NCBI GenBank assembly: GCA_000231825.2
Contig: JH720296.1
Span: forward strand, 434,001-498,000
DNA: 64,000 nt
Direction: 5' to 3'
Source: Tetrahymena elliotti 4EA
Taxonomy: Eukaryota > Ciliophora > Oligohymenophorea > Hymenostomatida > Tetrahymenidae
Below the pieces are notes generated by a model. It made no database searches. It was not told the origin of the DNA and saw only the letters and a list, made by a program, of their open reading frames with translations. Positions 37,350 through 50,046 of the stretch are shown piece by piece. The position numbers were made by a program, and so were the translations under genes. Every line of letters begins with the position of its first letter. Position 1 is the first letter of the stretch.

Positions 37350-40300
37350 ATGCAATAAAATCAAAAGACAAGAGAGCGGAGCTATAGTCACCAGTCTTCT
37401 ACAAGAAGAGTATAGCAAAATGCTAGCACATCGCAGTAGTAAAAACCCTTAACAAATACTTCGATTCCAACAACTAATTTATAGCCGTTCTAAACAAAGT
37501 ATATTATTAATTAATTAATTTATTTCCTAGCAATAAGCAAACAATAAACAAAAATAAACCAATATCTTTTCTATTGATTAATTTTAATTCTAACTTACAA
37601 ATTAAGCAGTCCATTTATTCTTTTTATACTTTTAAATGTGAATTTTACTAATATCCAACATGCCTAACTCCATTTTTTATACTTGATTTCCAATGTTTTT
37701 AGGCACATTTCTCATTTTAAAATAATTGCAAAACTGATAAATTTGAACTTTATCTAGCTTTTTGTTTTTTTTGTTCACACACGCTCGATAAAGTTTCCCT
37801 TGTTGTTATTAAACATTTTAACTACTCTATATCATATGAAAATAATCATTTTATATCATTCAAAAATAATTTCGAAAAATATAATATAGCATTGAAAGAC
37901 CTTAATCCAACAGAAACGATCCATCTACGAGATAAATTAATCAACAAATGTAGTAATTAAAAGGTTCTTCACTAAATTAGACTCAATCATATTAGGTTCA
38001 AGAAGTTTATACATAAAAGATCAAGTATGTTTGATTTTATTCATTTAGCGCCTCTTATATTTCCTTTAAGAGCTTTAGAAAAGAAATATTTTCTTATTCA
38101 AATTTTAAACAATATAGGGAATCTCCTTATTACACTAGCATATAAAGACCTTAAACTTCAGATAGAGTTAGAAATTAAGTAATGAATTTACAACAGGTAT
38201 ATAATGTTAAACCATAGACAGCATAGAACAGCCATCGTTTAGATAAAAGTTAGCAGGAGGATTAATTAAGATATTCAACTCCTATATAAAAGAAAAGCAG
38301 CTAAACCTCAACTGCTTATGCAACAAGTGGCTAACAATAACCTAATTAATAATTGCAATCATCCTCTAATAATTTTTACTAGCTTGGCAAATCTATAGGC
38401 TCTTAATAAGGATCTTATATTACTAAGAGCAAATAAAGCTAAAGTAACTAAAATGAAACAAAATTACCACAGTTTTAAACTCCTTAGCCTTTAAAAGAAT
38501 TAAGTAAATCTTAATAACAGCCTCATGGTTTTGCTTAAACATAATATTCAACAGCTCAATACTCACTACAATAATAAAAGCCAAAGCAACCTTAATAGGT
38601 ATTACAGAATTATTTGGGTACATCTGAAAAAGAAAAGTAAGGAATTTAAAACAATACATAAATGAAAATAAAAAAAGGATAAGAAGTATCTAAGAGAATA
38701 GATTTCTCAAATGAAAGTAATATGGATAATCTATTGTTGTTAGGGAAGGGAGAAGAGATAAAATCTTCATCTTCATCTGAATTTACTTCTTAACAGGAAT
38801 CTCCTGTGTATGGGGAAAAATACTCTAACGACTAATTAAAATAAAATGCAAAACTAAGCTCTCAAAACCAAGGCTAATAATTAAGCTCAAAGTAATAAAG
38901 GGTTTCTGTCCAATCAAATTAAAGAGTGGATTCAAATATAAGTCATTCTAAATAATTATAAGGTGAAATTACAAATAATTAATAATATTCAAGGCCAAAA
39001 TCTCCCAACGAAATATACTCTTCACATTCACATTCACAAAAACAAAAACCTCTTTCAAGTAACTAACTATCAATTTAATTAAATATTGGTATCTAACTGA
39101 AAATTATTCCAAAAGATACTATTATAACCAGATAATACCACTATAATCAAACCTGCTAAATATTTGACTATTCAAAACAGTTACCTATCCAACTCTCCAT
39201 ACAGTAGAATTTTCATTCTATTTTATTTTTTCCCATAAATCACACATTTTCTATAGGTCATTGAATGTAGATGATAGTCTTTATTAAGCAGATTTAAGTG
39301 TATTTAAAATATCGCATTATTAATTAAGCTCAATAACTTTCGTTTACAATTTTCTAATAAATTTATTTTATCATTTTAAGCTATTGATATAAATTTTTAA
39401 TTTAATAAATGAACCAATTTGAAAAATTTCAAATCATTTTTAAATTTTTTTTTTTAAATTTGATTTGGGAAAATATTTTAGAATTAAATTTTATTTAAAA
39501 TTATCAATCAAGCACAACCAAAAAAGTTAGCAGAAACTTCTGAAAATTTTTATAAACAAAGAAAAAGTCCATATGAAAAATTAAGTTCATAGACTCTAAA
39601 GAATTTTTATATCAGTAAATCAAAACCTTAAGAAAAACCAACAACTGGTAGCAGAAAAAGAATTTATAGCACAAACTAATCAGATGTGTCATATAATTAA
39701 AAGCAGTCAGCTTCTTTTTCCAAAGGTCCTCAATAAGATTTGTATTAAAATATAGATATTTCATTAAGCTCATTAGATCAGAGAAAATAAAAACAGTAAA
39801 ATCAACCTCAATATGATCCAGAAGATGATTAATATGAAAAAGAAGAAAAAAAAGAAGACTTCCATTCCTCTGTGATTGATTATAATTTCGATTTTACCTA
39901 ATTTTAAAATTTACAAAGACCTCCATGCCGCAAAAAGCTAAATACTTTTAATGTTGAAGGAATAGGAGCAAATGTAATTTTCTATTTTTTTGTCATAAAA
40001 TTTGCTTAAAAGTAATGTTTTTCATAGAAAGGACCTGTTAAACCTAGGCATGATATATAATTAGGTGAGCCAGCCTAAAATCCTTTAAGACCTCCTTCCA
40101 GACACAAATTACCACCAAAGAGTAAATTTTTCAAAATTTATTTTAATTTTGAAATAATAATTTAAATACTTATAAAATAGATCTTGGATTAGGATTCAGT
40201 GAATCAGAAGAAAGTGGTGAAGACATACCAGTAAAAGAAATGTTCTAAAGAACTCAAGTTGAAAGAAATGAGTTAGTTTTTTCTAATGATTATAGTAAAA

Positions 40301-41262
40301 AAAATTTTATTAATAAAAAAATCAATAATAATATCTTTAATTGAAATATAGGCTTATTGAAACCTAAGAAATTATCAGACCAATTTAATTTAGACTAATT
40401 TTCTTTATAAAAAAACGAAGACGAACATATTTCAAAGAGTAAAAAATATTTCTTTTGAAAATATTGTGTTAAATATATTTTTTAGCATTCAACCTCAATG
40501 AAGATAGGTCTTTATAATCAAGAGAAGTCTAGTTAAGCCGTCCCAAATCAAGTATATTTTTAAAAATTTGTTAATGAATTTTAAGTTTAAATGTTTTTAA
40601 AAAAACAAAAATAGGCAGAACAAATAGATCCAAATCACATATCAGCAAGTAATTTGATAGATTTATTAGTTTAAATTCAAAAATTAATTTTCTTTTAATT
40701 ATTTAAAAGATAAGGGACTGAAACACAAATTCCAGAAGACCCTTTATTTGATGATGAATTTAGTAACAATGATATATTGAAATAGAAAAAGAATTATATA
40801 AATGACTATGTTAACTAATTAGATATTGACGATTAGCTAATAAGTAACAGGAGTTAGCTAAAAGGGAAAACAGAAAGTTAGCAATAAAACTAATTAGCTT
40901 CTAAAGTGTTAGCTGGTTCAGATATTGTAATAAAACATAACGTTTCTCGTAAAAAACCTAACTTAGATAAAATATAATTACCAATCGGTACAAAGCTTGG
41001 AGTTGAATTTATTGGTTTGTTTGCTAATTATTAAGAGGGTGAACAATCTTAAGCTTAAACACCACAAACAAGCATACTAAAGTAGTAGTATCAAGATCAG
41101 ATATTAAGGCAATAGTAGCAAAATGTATACTCAACTCCATCTCCTCATTCAGTTCAACAATAAGGATATGATTTTGGACATAACAAAAATGTAAAACCTG
41201 ATGAATTTGATGATTTTGAAGAGGAAGAAGAAGAGGAATAAAAACAAAATCCTTCTTATTGA
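37350..41262 (+). CDS. Gln/Ser/Asn-rich low-complexity protein, 11 exons
   Basis: Exons close in phase at 37350-37498, 37890-38024, 38049-39203, 39257-39297, 39513-39973, 40028-40121, 40181-40294, 40352-40438, 40486-40551, 40615-40648 and 40710-41262: 963 codons, 962 residues. It begins MQQNQKTRERSYSHQSSTRR. Most of the protein is Gln/Ser/Asn/Lys/Pro-rich and probably disordered. More ordered islands are RPPCRKKLNTFNVEGIGAN, an acidic GFSESEESGEDIPVKEMF, KLGVEFIGLFANYQEG, and the end KPDEFDDFEEEEEEEQK. No domain is recognised. The tail before TGA 41260-41262 is acidic. Intron 2 (38025-38048) is only 24 nt. The large size and composition resemble ciliate prion-like or cytoskeletal linker proteins; that is only a comparison of composition. 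Confidence 0.75.
38025..38048 (+). other. Candidate 24-nt intron
   Basis: GTATGTTTGATTTTATTCATTTAG, between K-I and A-S-Y-I codons. It contains an in-frame TGA, so it must be removed for the frame to continue, and its removal joins phase 2 to phase 2 correctly. Every other intron placed in this window is at least 40 nt. Confidence 0.5.
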
Positions 41263-42522
41263 AATAGCAAATAATAGTAAGAAGGAATGATAAATTAAAT
41301 TAAGAGTATTGCAAGCATGAAAGTTAAATTTAGAAGAAAAGTTACTTCAATATAAAGAGAGAGAGAGAGCCAAATTTAATTTTTATAAAATTTCAATTAA
41401 ATATTTTAATAAATAATTAAATAAATAAATAATTATATTAAAAACTATATAAAATTAAACATTTAATCTTAAATGATTAAATAAAGAAAATATATAGACA
41501 GATATTAGATAAAACTCTTGCATTAAAGCTTCTAGAGACTACATAAAACACTACTTTATTTTTTTAATTTTTTAAAAATTGGTAGCTATTTATTTCTAGT
41601 TTGCAAATTATTGCTTGTTTTATTGTATGTTTATTTATTTAAAAAAATAAATCTTTTATCTTCAAAGATTTTCTTAATATTCATTATCTATCATTTTATT
41701 GATCTTTTAATTGTTTTAATTTAATTAGATTTTACTTGAAAATATATTTCTTTGAAACTTAATAAATGTATTTTTTTAATTTATAGTCTCATTTTTTAGT
41801 AAATGATTCAAAATAAGTTTAATTTTTGTTTAATTGTAATGAGTTTGTTGTAAACCATTTATTAGATCTACAATATTATCATTTAAGGATAGTTATATCG
41901 AAAATTAGAAACCTATATTTATCATATGTAGTGATATGTAGTGGAGAGATATTTGACTATTAATTAATTTTCATTAATAAGATAATAAGGTAAAAAATCA
42001 AATAAGTCAATTTTTAAGTAAATAGATAAATATTTTTTGAAATTATGCTGAATTAATCAATAGCAATTTTAACTTCTTAGATCTTAATTTTAATTATCAA
42101 AAATTTAATATGAGAGGAAATATTTTATTTTTTGTAAGGTTATAATTAAAATATTCATTTAAATAATATTTGATAAGCTGATATTGATATTATAAGTAAT
42201 ATTTATAATAGCGTTTTCTATTCATTATTTTATTCGTTAAATTTCAAATTAAAATAAAGTTCAGTGTAATATTTTTCCTAAAAGCTTAATAAATTCTAAA
42301 ATTTTTACCTATCCACAAGGAAACGATTGAATTTAAATAATTGATTAATAATGAAATGAATATACATACCAATTAGTGATAGAATCTATCTGCAAAAGAT
42401 TATTGATTTATTTTGAAAAATAAAAATATTAAATAGATAGATATTTCAAATTTGTACATATATCAAACTACACTCTTAAAATTTTAAATTGACTTTATTA
42501 AGTAAATATAAATAACTTGAAG
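41263..42522. other. Intergenic region with open extension after the TGA
   Basis: The first ~45 codons after TGA 41260-41262 stay in frame and read NSKQQQEGMINQIKSIAS, then MKVKFRRKVTSIQ, before decaying into AT-rich sequence next to a (GA)n run near 41360. The remainder is featureless spacer. Confidence 0.45.
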
Positions 42523-44870
42523 ATGTTTGTTGAAAGTTAAGTCCCTAATTAAACTAGTGTTATAGTAAACTCACAGCAAAGTAAACTTAAACAGAAAATC
42601 AAACAATGATTAAAATTATTCTCTTCAAATATTATAAATAGATACACAAATATTCAATCCTAATGATAGAAATAGTAATATATAAGCATCCAGTAATTTT
42701 TAGCAATAAGCAAACGAAATTAAAAACGCTATAAATAATAGAAGAGTTAAAACAATAGCAGATTGTTTAACATACTAACCAGGTGTTCAATAATAAACAT
42801 CAGTTAGATATCATGTAAATTTTTATTTTATTTTACAAAATATAATTTTAGAATAAATTTTGCTTTTTAATAGGATAACAGTTAGGAAAGGTTTTATAAT
42901 TAACCAGTCTATTAAAAAAGTATTGAGAGATGTCCTGTTCACTAAGAAAATACTAATTTTTAAGTAAATCCTAATCAAGTTAGATTTACTAATGATATAG
43001 ATTCATTAGTGGTTGTTGAAAAAAGCAATAGATATTTAAAAAAAAGTTAATATGAAAGTGAATTAAGAAATCTAAGAAAAACAAACAGCAGTTTAGAAAA
43101 TTAATTATAAGATGCAAAAGAATTCAATTACAATATGAAGTCTTCTCTAAAATAAATGTAAATTTATGTTCAAATTAAATTATTTTTTATAATATTTAAG
43201 AAGTAATAAGCCTGCTTTAATTTCATCAACTGCTGCTTCAATTAGTAATGTATCAAATGAAAATATTGCTACTATAAAAAAGTAATTTTAATTTATATCA
43301 AATATTAATAATATAATAATTTTATAAAGACCATCAATACCTCTTGCCCCTTCCTATGTTGCCTAAAGTAATAATTAGTAAGTCTCTCAGGTTCCAAATT
43401 CATTTGATAATACAAAACTTCTTTCTTCAATGGTTTAATCAGTTACTAAAGAAGCTAGAAGTGAAGCATTAAAATAGTAAGAAGATTGTGATGAAGTAAA
43501 AGAAATTAAATAATAAAAAATGAAAGAAGAAGAAAAGAGATAGTAAATCTTAGATGAACTTGAAAAAGAAAATAAAAAGTTAAAAAGCAAAGCAATAAAA
43601 AGTCAATACGAGGCTGAAGAAAATGAAGAAAAAATAAAATAATTAGAAAATGAAGTTATATCAAATTAAAAAGATGTCAAAAATAAATAAAAAGATATTA
43701 AAATGAAAGAAAATGAGATTCTAAATTTGTAGACTAAAAAAGCTAAATTGGAATCTGAAATAACTTCTTCTAGGCTTGTGATTAAAGATAGAGAATCAGA
43801 AATAGATAGATTAAATTAAAAACACAAATAAAATGCATCTGAAAGATAAAAAGTAAATTTTAAATTTTAGTAAAAAATCAATTTTATATGTTATGTTGCT
43901 CAAAATGAATAGATTTTGAAAGAACTTGAGCTCCATATCTAAAAAAGAAATATTGCCAATTTAGACTATGAAAAAGTAAGATAAGATAAAGATAGAATTA
44001 TGGAGGAGCTAGAAAAAAGATAAGTAGATGCAAATGATAAATATAATGAACTTCATCAAAAGTATTTAAATTCATAAAATGAAATTCATGGCCTTGAGAG
44101 AGAAATCACAGTTTTATAAAATTTCATTGAAGAAGAAAAGAAAGAAATATAAAAATTATAAATGAATCATAAAATTTTGAGAGATAAGCTTGAAGAAATG
44201 GAATCGTATGAAAGGAAATTAAGAAAAAAAGAAAAAACTATCCTCAGTTTAGAATCAGAATTAGAAATGGCAAAAAGAGAAAAAAAAATAGAAATTGTGG
44301 AAAAAGTTGTTGAAAAACCTGTTGTTATTGAAAAGCCAGTAGTTGTTGAAAAGGAAGTAAATAAAATAAAAATATATCCAAAATTCAAAATAAATTTTAA
44401 TATTTTTACAGGTTGTAATTAAAGAAGAAGTTAAAGTTGATGAACCTTTAGAGAAAGAATTAACAATACTCAGAGAAGAATTAGTCTTATTAGATGGAGG
44501 ATTAAAAGAAAAAACAAGTGAGGCTGAATATTGGAAAAAGAGATTTTAAGACCAAGAACTGTAAGGCAAACATAATGTTGGTGCTGTTTAAGATACAAAT
44601 AATTCTGAAAAATAACAAATGCAAATTTAATATGAAAAAGGAATAGATGAAATTAAAGTCTTATAAGGTAAACTAAATGCTCTTCTAGCTGAAATTCATA
44701 CACTCTCTAATATTAACATTACTAAAAACAGAGAAATTTAAGATTAACTTCATCATTTAATTAAAAATAATTAATCTTTAGAAAATATTATTGTTGCTAA
44801 TACTTCTTACAATACAATTCCGCTATCAGTTCAAGTTCCTATTTCCTCGAGATATGCTTCATACCATTGA
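42523..44870 (+). CDS. Coiled-coil cytoskeletal protein with alveolin-like EKPVV segment
   Basis: Seven exons in phase: 42523-42580, 42642-42814, 42874-43157, 43201-43281, 43330-43852, 43913-44356 and 44412-44870; 673 residues. N-terminal ~170 residues are Gln/Asn/Ser-rich (MFVESQVPNQTSVIVNSQQ, QPGVQQQTSVRYH). From about residue 110, and again from about 235 to 500, Lys/Glu-rich heptads predict long coiled coils. Residues about 497-530 are a Val/Glu/Lys/Pro repeat, EKVVEKPVVIEKPVVVEKE followed by VVIKEEVKV; this is the style of the repeats in alveolins and epiplasmins, membrane-skeleton proteins of alveolates. The C-terminus returns to helix and ends RYASYH. Intron 43853-43912 (60 nt) is stop-free and 3n long, so it could be misread as coding. 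A role in the epiplasm or basal-body linkers is inferred. Confidence 0.8.
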
Positions 44871-45522
44871 AAGTGATCACTTACTAATTCATTATAAATC
44901 CCTATTAATTAAAATTAATAATATAATAAAAATCTAATACAAAAAATGTTTGTCTTCATAAATTAATTATTTCATTATTTTTTTATAAAAAGTAAAAAGT
45001 TAAATTTTACAAAAATTTTGTTTGTATATGAATGCAATCAATTCTTCTAAAATTTGAAAAGATGAATTAAACTTCAATTACTCTTTCTGTTTGCATTTCA
45101 ATATTTAAATATAAATAAAATAAAACATTTACAATACAAAAATATAATATTAGAAAAAGAATTTCATTTATTTTTATTGAAAAAACATTAATTTTTCAAC
45201 AAAGTGCTCATTAAAAAATAAATCAATTCATTTATAATTGATAGCTTAAATTTATTTATTTATTTTTTTTATTGAAAACGCTTAATAATTTATTGGTCTC
45301 TTTATTGTTTGATTATAGCTATCGAGCTATTTATTTAGCACATTTTGATTTTTTAATAAATTTCAAAAAAATTGTTCTAAGGTTTAAGAAGAATGAAATA
45401 AATATTTATCTGATAATAGAAGCAACTTACTTTATTAGCTTTTAAAAGAATATTACTTATATCTGATATTAGTTTAATAGTATATCTTCAATTAAAAAGA
45501 TCTTTTAAATTTTTTGTTTTAA
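44871..45522. other. Intergenic region
   Basis: AT-rich spacer between two plus-strand genes. No recognised element. Confidence 0.5.
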
Positions 45523-46362
45523 ATGGGAATATCTCTTTCAATAGGTTAACGTTTAAGTTAAAAGCATTTGTTTTTAGCTGCAGGTAGTGTTGGCTTATAT
45601 TTTCTTTTAAAGAAAGCTAAAGAGAAAGTTATGTTTCATATTCAAAAAATGTGCTATGAAATTCAAACTTAATAATGTGAAATGAAAAAATAAAATAGAC
45701 CTAAATTTCTTATTCTTCTAAGGCATGGAGAATCTGAAGCTAATATAGATGCCCATGTCTATACTCATAAAGCAGATAATCAAATAGAATTAACTGAAAA
45801 AGGAAGAAAATAAGCATCAAAGCTTGGAGAAATATTGAAAAACTTAATAGATAAGAACTCAAAAATTACAATGTATGTTTCACCTCTTAAAAGAGCTATG
45901 CAAACTGCTTAAGAGCTAGAATAGCATTTGAATATCGAAAATAAGATTGTGGATCCAAGATTAAGGGAGTAAGAATGGGGAAATTTATAGAAATTTTAGC
46001 TTGATAAAGCTAAAAGTATTCAAGTATTAAATGAAAGGAAACTTGTTTCAAGATTATTCTACAGATTTGAAACAGGAGAATCTGGATGTGATGCATATAA
46101 TAGAGTATCATCATTTTGGGAGACCTTGTTTAGAGATATGGATAATCCAAATATCTAAGGAAATAATAACAACAATAGAGTTTTTATTATATTATCCCAT
46201 GGAATTATTTAGCGCCTGTTAATTTTTAGATATCTAAGAACTGACGTTGAATATTATGATACAATGCCTAACCCATCTAATTGTGAAACTTGGATTTTAA
46301 AGTTAAATGCAAAAGGAAAATATGATTTTTATGATAAAATTATTATGGAGGGAATCGAGTGA
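45523..46362 (+). CDS. Membrane-anchored histidine phosphatase (PGAM-like), copy 1
   Basis: One exon, ATG 45523 to TGA 46360-46362, 279 residues. The histidine phosphatase core is clear: FLILLRHGESEAN (RHG, the phosphorylated His, about residue 75), IELTEKGRKQASKLG, YVSPLKRAMQTAQEL (second catalytic Arg), LREQEWGNL, ETGESGCDAYNR, VFIILSHGIIQRLL (second catalytic His) and PSNCETWIL. Before the core, residues about 18-33 (KHLFLAAGSVGLYFLL, then KKAKEK) form one hydrophobic segment with basic flanks, so the enzyme is probably tethered to a membrane by its N-terminus. That places it nearer PGAM5-like phosphatases than glycolytic mutases, though sequence does not prove the substrate. It has a paralogue 1.3 kb downstream in the same direction. 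Confidence 0.9.
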
Positions 46363-47632
46363 ATTAGATACTACCTTTTAGCTTAACTAAATAAAAAAAA
46401 CAAAAAAGACTTAAAGCATTTATTATATTGGTAATTGATGAAGGCAGAAACATCTATCTCTAATAATGCAGTGAAATACTTATTTTTAAAGTTCGGTCGT
46501 ACTAGAATCAAATAATTGAGATCAGTTTAATCATGAATTTAATTTTTCAAAATAAAACTTTATAGTAATAGACAGTAGAATAATATGATAATTTATCACA
46601 ACAATCAACAACAAAATAAAACTAAAATTATTAATGAAAGTATATATGATAAAATGTAAGATCAATTCAAATCTTCTAAATATTGTTTTTATTAAGTCAG
46701 TAATTTATTGAAATTTTTATTTGGATTGATTCATTATTCACTTTCACTCAATAATTTATTAGAAAAAATTAAGTTTACTAAATTTATTAATTTAATTTTA
46801 CTGACTTTAAAATCATTTATTTTTATCAGATATTTTCATTCTCTAATAGATTAATATTATTAATGAAACTAATAGTATGTAAGCACATTCTTATTTTATT
46901 TGTAAATTTGAAAGAAATTTCCTTAATTTAATCAATGGTACAATTTTTAAATTAAGGATCTTAAATTTTAAATCAGCAGAAAAGTCATAGGCCTCTTATG
47001 TGTGAGAATAATTTATTTTTTTAATATTGAAGGAACAAATTAGATACTTTTGCTTGATGTAGTAAATTATTCTTAATGCTTTTGAAAATTTTTAATTAGT
47101 TAATTAGGTTTTTTAAAAAATTTAAATTCATAAAATCAATCCTTTGATTCCAACTAAAATCATAAATCTTTAAATAAACATCAATTTTTAAAAATTCAAT
47201 TAGAAATAAATGAATATTTTACTTTGAACTATTTGAGAAGGATTTAGCTTTGGTTTTTGGGTCATAAGTAGTAAAAATATTTGCTTAAAAATTTAAGATG
47301 AAATAAAGATAAACTAGATTAAAAATTGATTGATTCATTTCTTTAGTAAAAAATCTTTCTCAAAAAATGAAAAATCTTATTTAAAAAAATGTAATAATAA
47401 TATTTTCGATAAAAGTAAGGTTAAACTATTATTAAATTAATACAATAATTATAGTTGGGCAAAAAGGATTTGTTAATATTTTGTGTGTTTAGAAGTTTAT
47501 GAAGGTTTTTCTTTAAAAATAGTTGTGTGAAATCTTAAATACGATGAATTTGGATGGAATTGAATTAATTTAATTTAGTTTCAATTTAATCAAAAGTTAT
47601 TTAAATTAAAAATACATTATTAGATTTTTTAA
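46363..47632. other. Spacer between the two histidine phosphatases
   Basis: 1.27 kb, mostly AT-rich. Two small plus-strand frames are worth noting: 46438-46536 (33 codons, MKAETSISNNAVKYLFLKFG and on) and 46585-46866 (94 codons, beginning MIIYHNNQQQNKTKIINES). The first ~30 codons of the second have plausible composition; the rest looks random. They could be fragments or UTR. I do not call them genes. Confidence 0.4.
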
Positions 47633-48520
47633 ATGGAAAAAATATTTAGTTTTAAAAGCAAACTTTTTTCTTTCTTCACCTCTAAGCAAGTGTTTTACTC
47701 AGTTTCTTTAATATTATGCAGTAGTTTATATGTTTATAGAAGGAAACTAGCCTCATAATTGTACTATTATTTAGGCTATTTGTCATATTAATTTGAGACA
47801 GCTGCATATAAGTATAAAAAAAGATTAAGGCCTGACAAAATTATAATTCTCAGGCATGGAGAATCATAAGCAAATGTTGATGATAATTTATATGCAAAAT
47901 AACCAGATAGCTAAATTGAATTAACTGAAAATGGGATACATTAGTCTCTTAGGATAGGAAAATTGTTGTAAAAAGAAATTGGTGAAAATAAAAATTTAGT
48001 TTTTTTTGTTTCTCCTTATTAGCGGGCATAGTAAACTGCTAAATAAATTGTAAAACTCTTCCCAAAAGTTCATAAAATAATTACAGAACCTCGTATTAGA
48101 GAGTAAGAATGGGGAAATTTATAGAAGTTTTAGTTAGATGAAAAGGAATAAACATAGGTTTTTGTGGAGAGATCTTTGGTTGGTAGATTTTACTATAGAT
48201 TTAAGTAGGGTGAATCTGCATCAGATGTATATGATAGAGTGAGTTTATTTTTAGAATCCCTTTTTAGAGAAATGGACAGCTATTCATAAGCTTCCAAATA
48301 TGGAAAGAATAGGGTCTTTATAATAGTAACCCATGGGATGGTAATGAGATTATTTTTAATGAGATATTTCAAATAAGAGATCTCCGATTTTGAAAAAATG
48401 GAGAATCCTACTAATTGTGAATGCTGGGTTTTAAAGAAAGATTAAAAGGGTTTATATAAATTTGATAAAAAAATTTAGTTAGAGTAAGAATATGCTCAGG
48501 CGATTAGTGAATAAATATGA
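47633..48520 (+). CDS. Membrane-anchored histidine phosphatase (PGAM-like), copy 2
   Basis: One exon, ATG 47633 to TGA 48518-48520, 295 residues. It is a diverged tandem paralogue of 45523-46362. Catalytic landmarks: IIILRHGESQANVD, IELTENG, FVSPYQRAQQTAKQ, RIREQEWGNLQKFQLDE, FKQGESASDVYDRVSLF, VFIIVTHGMVMRLFLMRY and PTNCECWVL. Both catalytic His and both Arg are kept. The strings EQEWGNLQKFQLD and RFYYRF/RLFYRF are common to both copies and typify this subgroup. The N-terminus has a hydrophobic segment at about 20-34 (VFYSVSLILCSSLYVYRR) followed by basic residues, so the membrane anchor is conserved although its sequence is not. The C-terminal ~15 residues are an added Gln/Glu-rich tail. 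Confidence 0.9.
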
Positions 48521-50046
48521 GCTATAAATAATTTTTGAATAACTCTCTCTTTTTAATTTAATATAAAATAAAATTAAATCATAGTAGGATTTCTATTTCT
48601 TATTTGGCCTTATAACTATTATTTTTATTACATATTTGTATTTATTTTCTTCATTATTTAATTATTATTCAAAAATCTCTTCAACAATTTTTTTATTTTT
48701 ATCAAAAGAATTAAAAAAATATAAAATTATCAACACTAAATTTATTATTTTATTCATACATAGAATTTTTCTTTTTTAAAGGTTAACTAAGATTAAGTAC
48801 AAAAAGTAAATTTATTGATTTTTAAACCTTATCAAACAATAAAAAGAAATGCCTCAACAATTCTTTGTCTCAAAAATATTAAATTTTCAACATATAAACT
48901 ACTCAAAAAAAATGTAGTTTTTAAATTTATTATAAAAAAAAGCTATTTCACATAAATAAATTGCATTTTTTTTTGAAATTTCTGAATATTGATAGATACG
49001 AAATGAATTCACAAATATTGTAATCTATCATAAATTAATTAATTTATCATATTACTTAACAATACTTAAAAAGTTTGTTCTAATTCATTTTATAAACAAA
49101 ATTAAAAAATTTCTAAATTTTTATTCTGCAAATTTATTTTTTAAATTAAGAATATGATAATTATTGAAATGTAGAGCAAATTAATTATATTCTCATATTA
49201 CTCTACCATGCTTTTAAAAAAATTTGTTTTTTTTCAATAGGAAAGATTAAAAAATTTCTGAATTCTAAGCATGGATTTTTTATTTTAAGAGTATTGATTA
49301 AAAAGACTTATTTTCTGATGAGTTAGTAATGTAAAGTCTTCATAAAATACTTCAAAGGGGAGAAAAAGAAAGAAAGCACTTAATTTTTTATTTGATTTAA
49401 TAAAAAGATTACAGTCAAAATAAATTTAAATTATGTATTTTTTAGATTTAAAAAAGGAGCAAAAAATTCAAGACAATAGTATAGGTAGATTATAGTAAGC
49501 ACAAGATTACAATCAAATACAAGTAAAATTAAATTAATTTCTTGGATTTCACACAAAAAATTAAATAAATTATATGGGTAATAATGTATCTTTAAGCACT
49601 TTAAATGTTATTCTTATAAATATTTGATAGCTTATTTTAGTTATGGAAAAACATTAAATTAATATAAAAAAGCTACCAAGTACCAAAATAAACTTTCTCT
49701 AAAAATTTTGATGAGGAAAAAAGTAATCCTAAATATTACTATATGGTTTTTATTTTTAGAATTACTAATAAGAAAGGCATAAATATTGTTCATCAATTTA
49801 CTGAATCAAAATGTAATAATAAAATTACAAACCACTCAAAAAAAAGAGTCAAAGTAATTTGATATTTCATGGATACTATTGAAATAATCAATGAAATAAA
49901 AAATTGCGATAATAATTAAGGATTTAATTAGTGATTTTTATTAATTATTTATTAATGGAATGTAGTATAAATAATGAGTAGATATAATAAATTAATAATA
50001 AAAAAGTAATTAAATTTTTTACATACAATAATTACTCATATTATAA
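48521..50046. other. 1.5-kb intergenic region, possible upstream exon
   Basis: AT-rich. A frame from ATG 49433 reads MYFLDLKKEQKIQDNSIG, then RLQQAQDYNQIQ before a GTAAAA donor-like site at about 49523. Its composition is coding-like. It could be a first exon of the gene at 50047 or an upstream ORF; I could not join it in phase with confidence. Confidence 0.35.

Noticed and set aside
44167..44388. Minus-strand open frame of 73 codons
   Set aside because: It is the antisense image of the coiled-coil gene; its Phe/Ser repeats mirror the Lys/Glu codons on the other strand.
46031..46222. Open frame using standard stops inside 45523-46362
   Set aside because: It is out of frame with the histidine phosphatase core, which runs through the whole interval.
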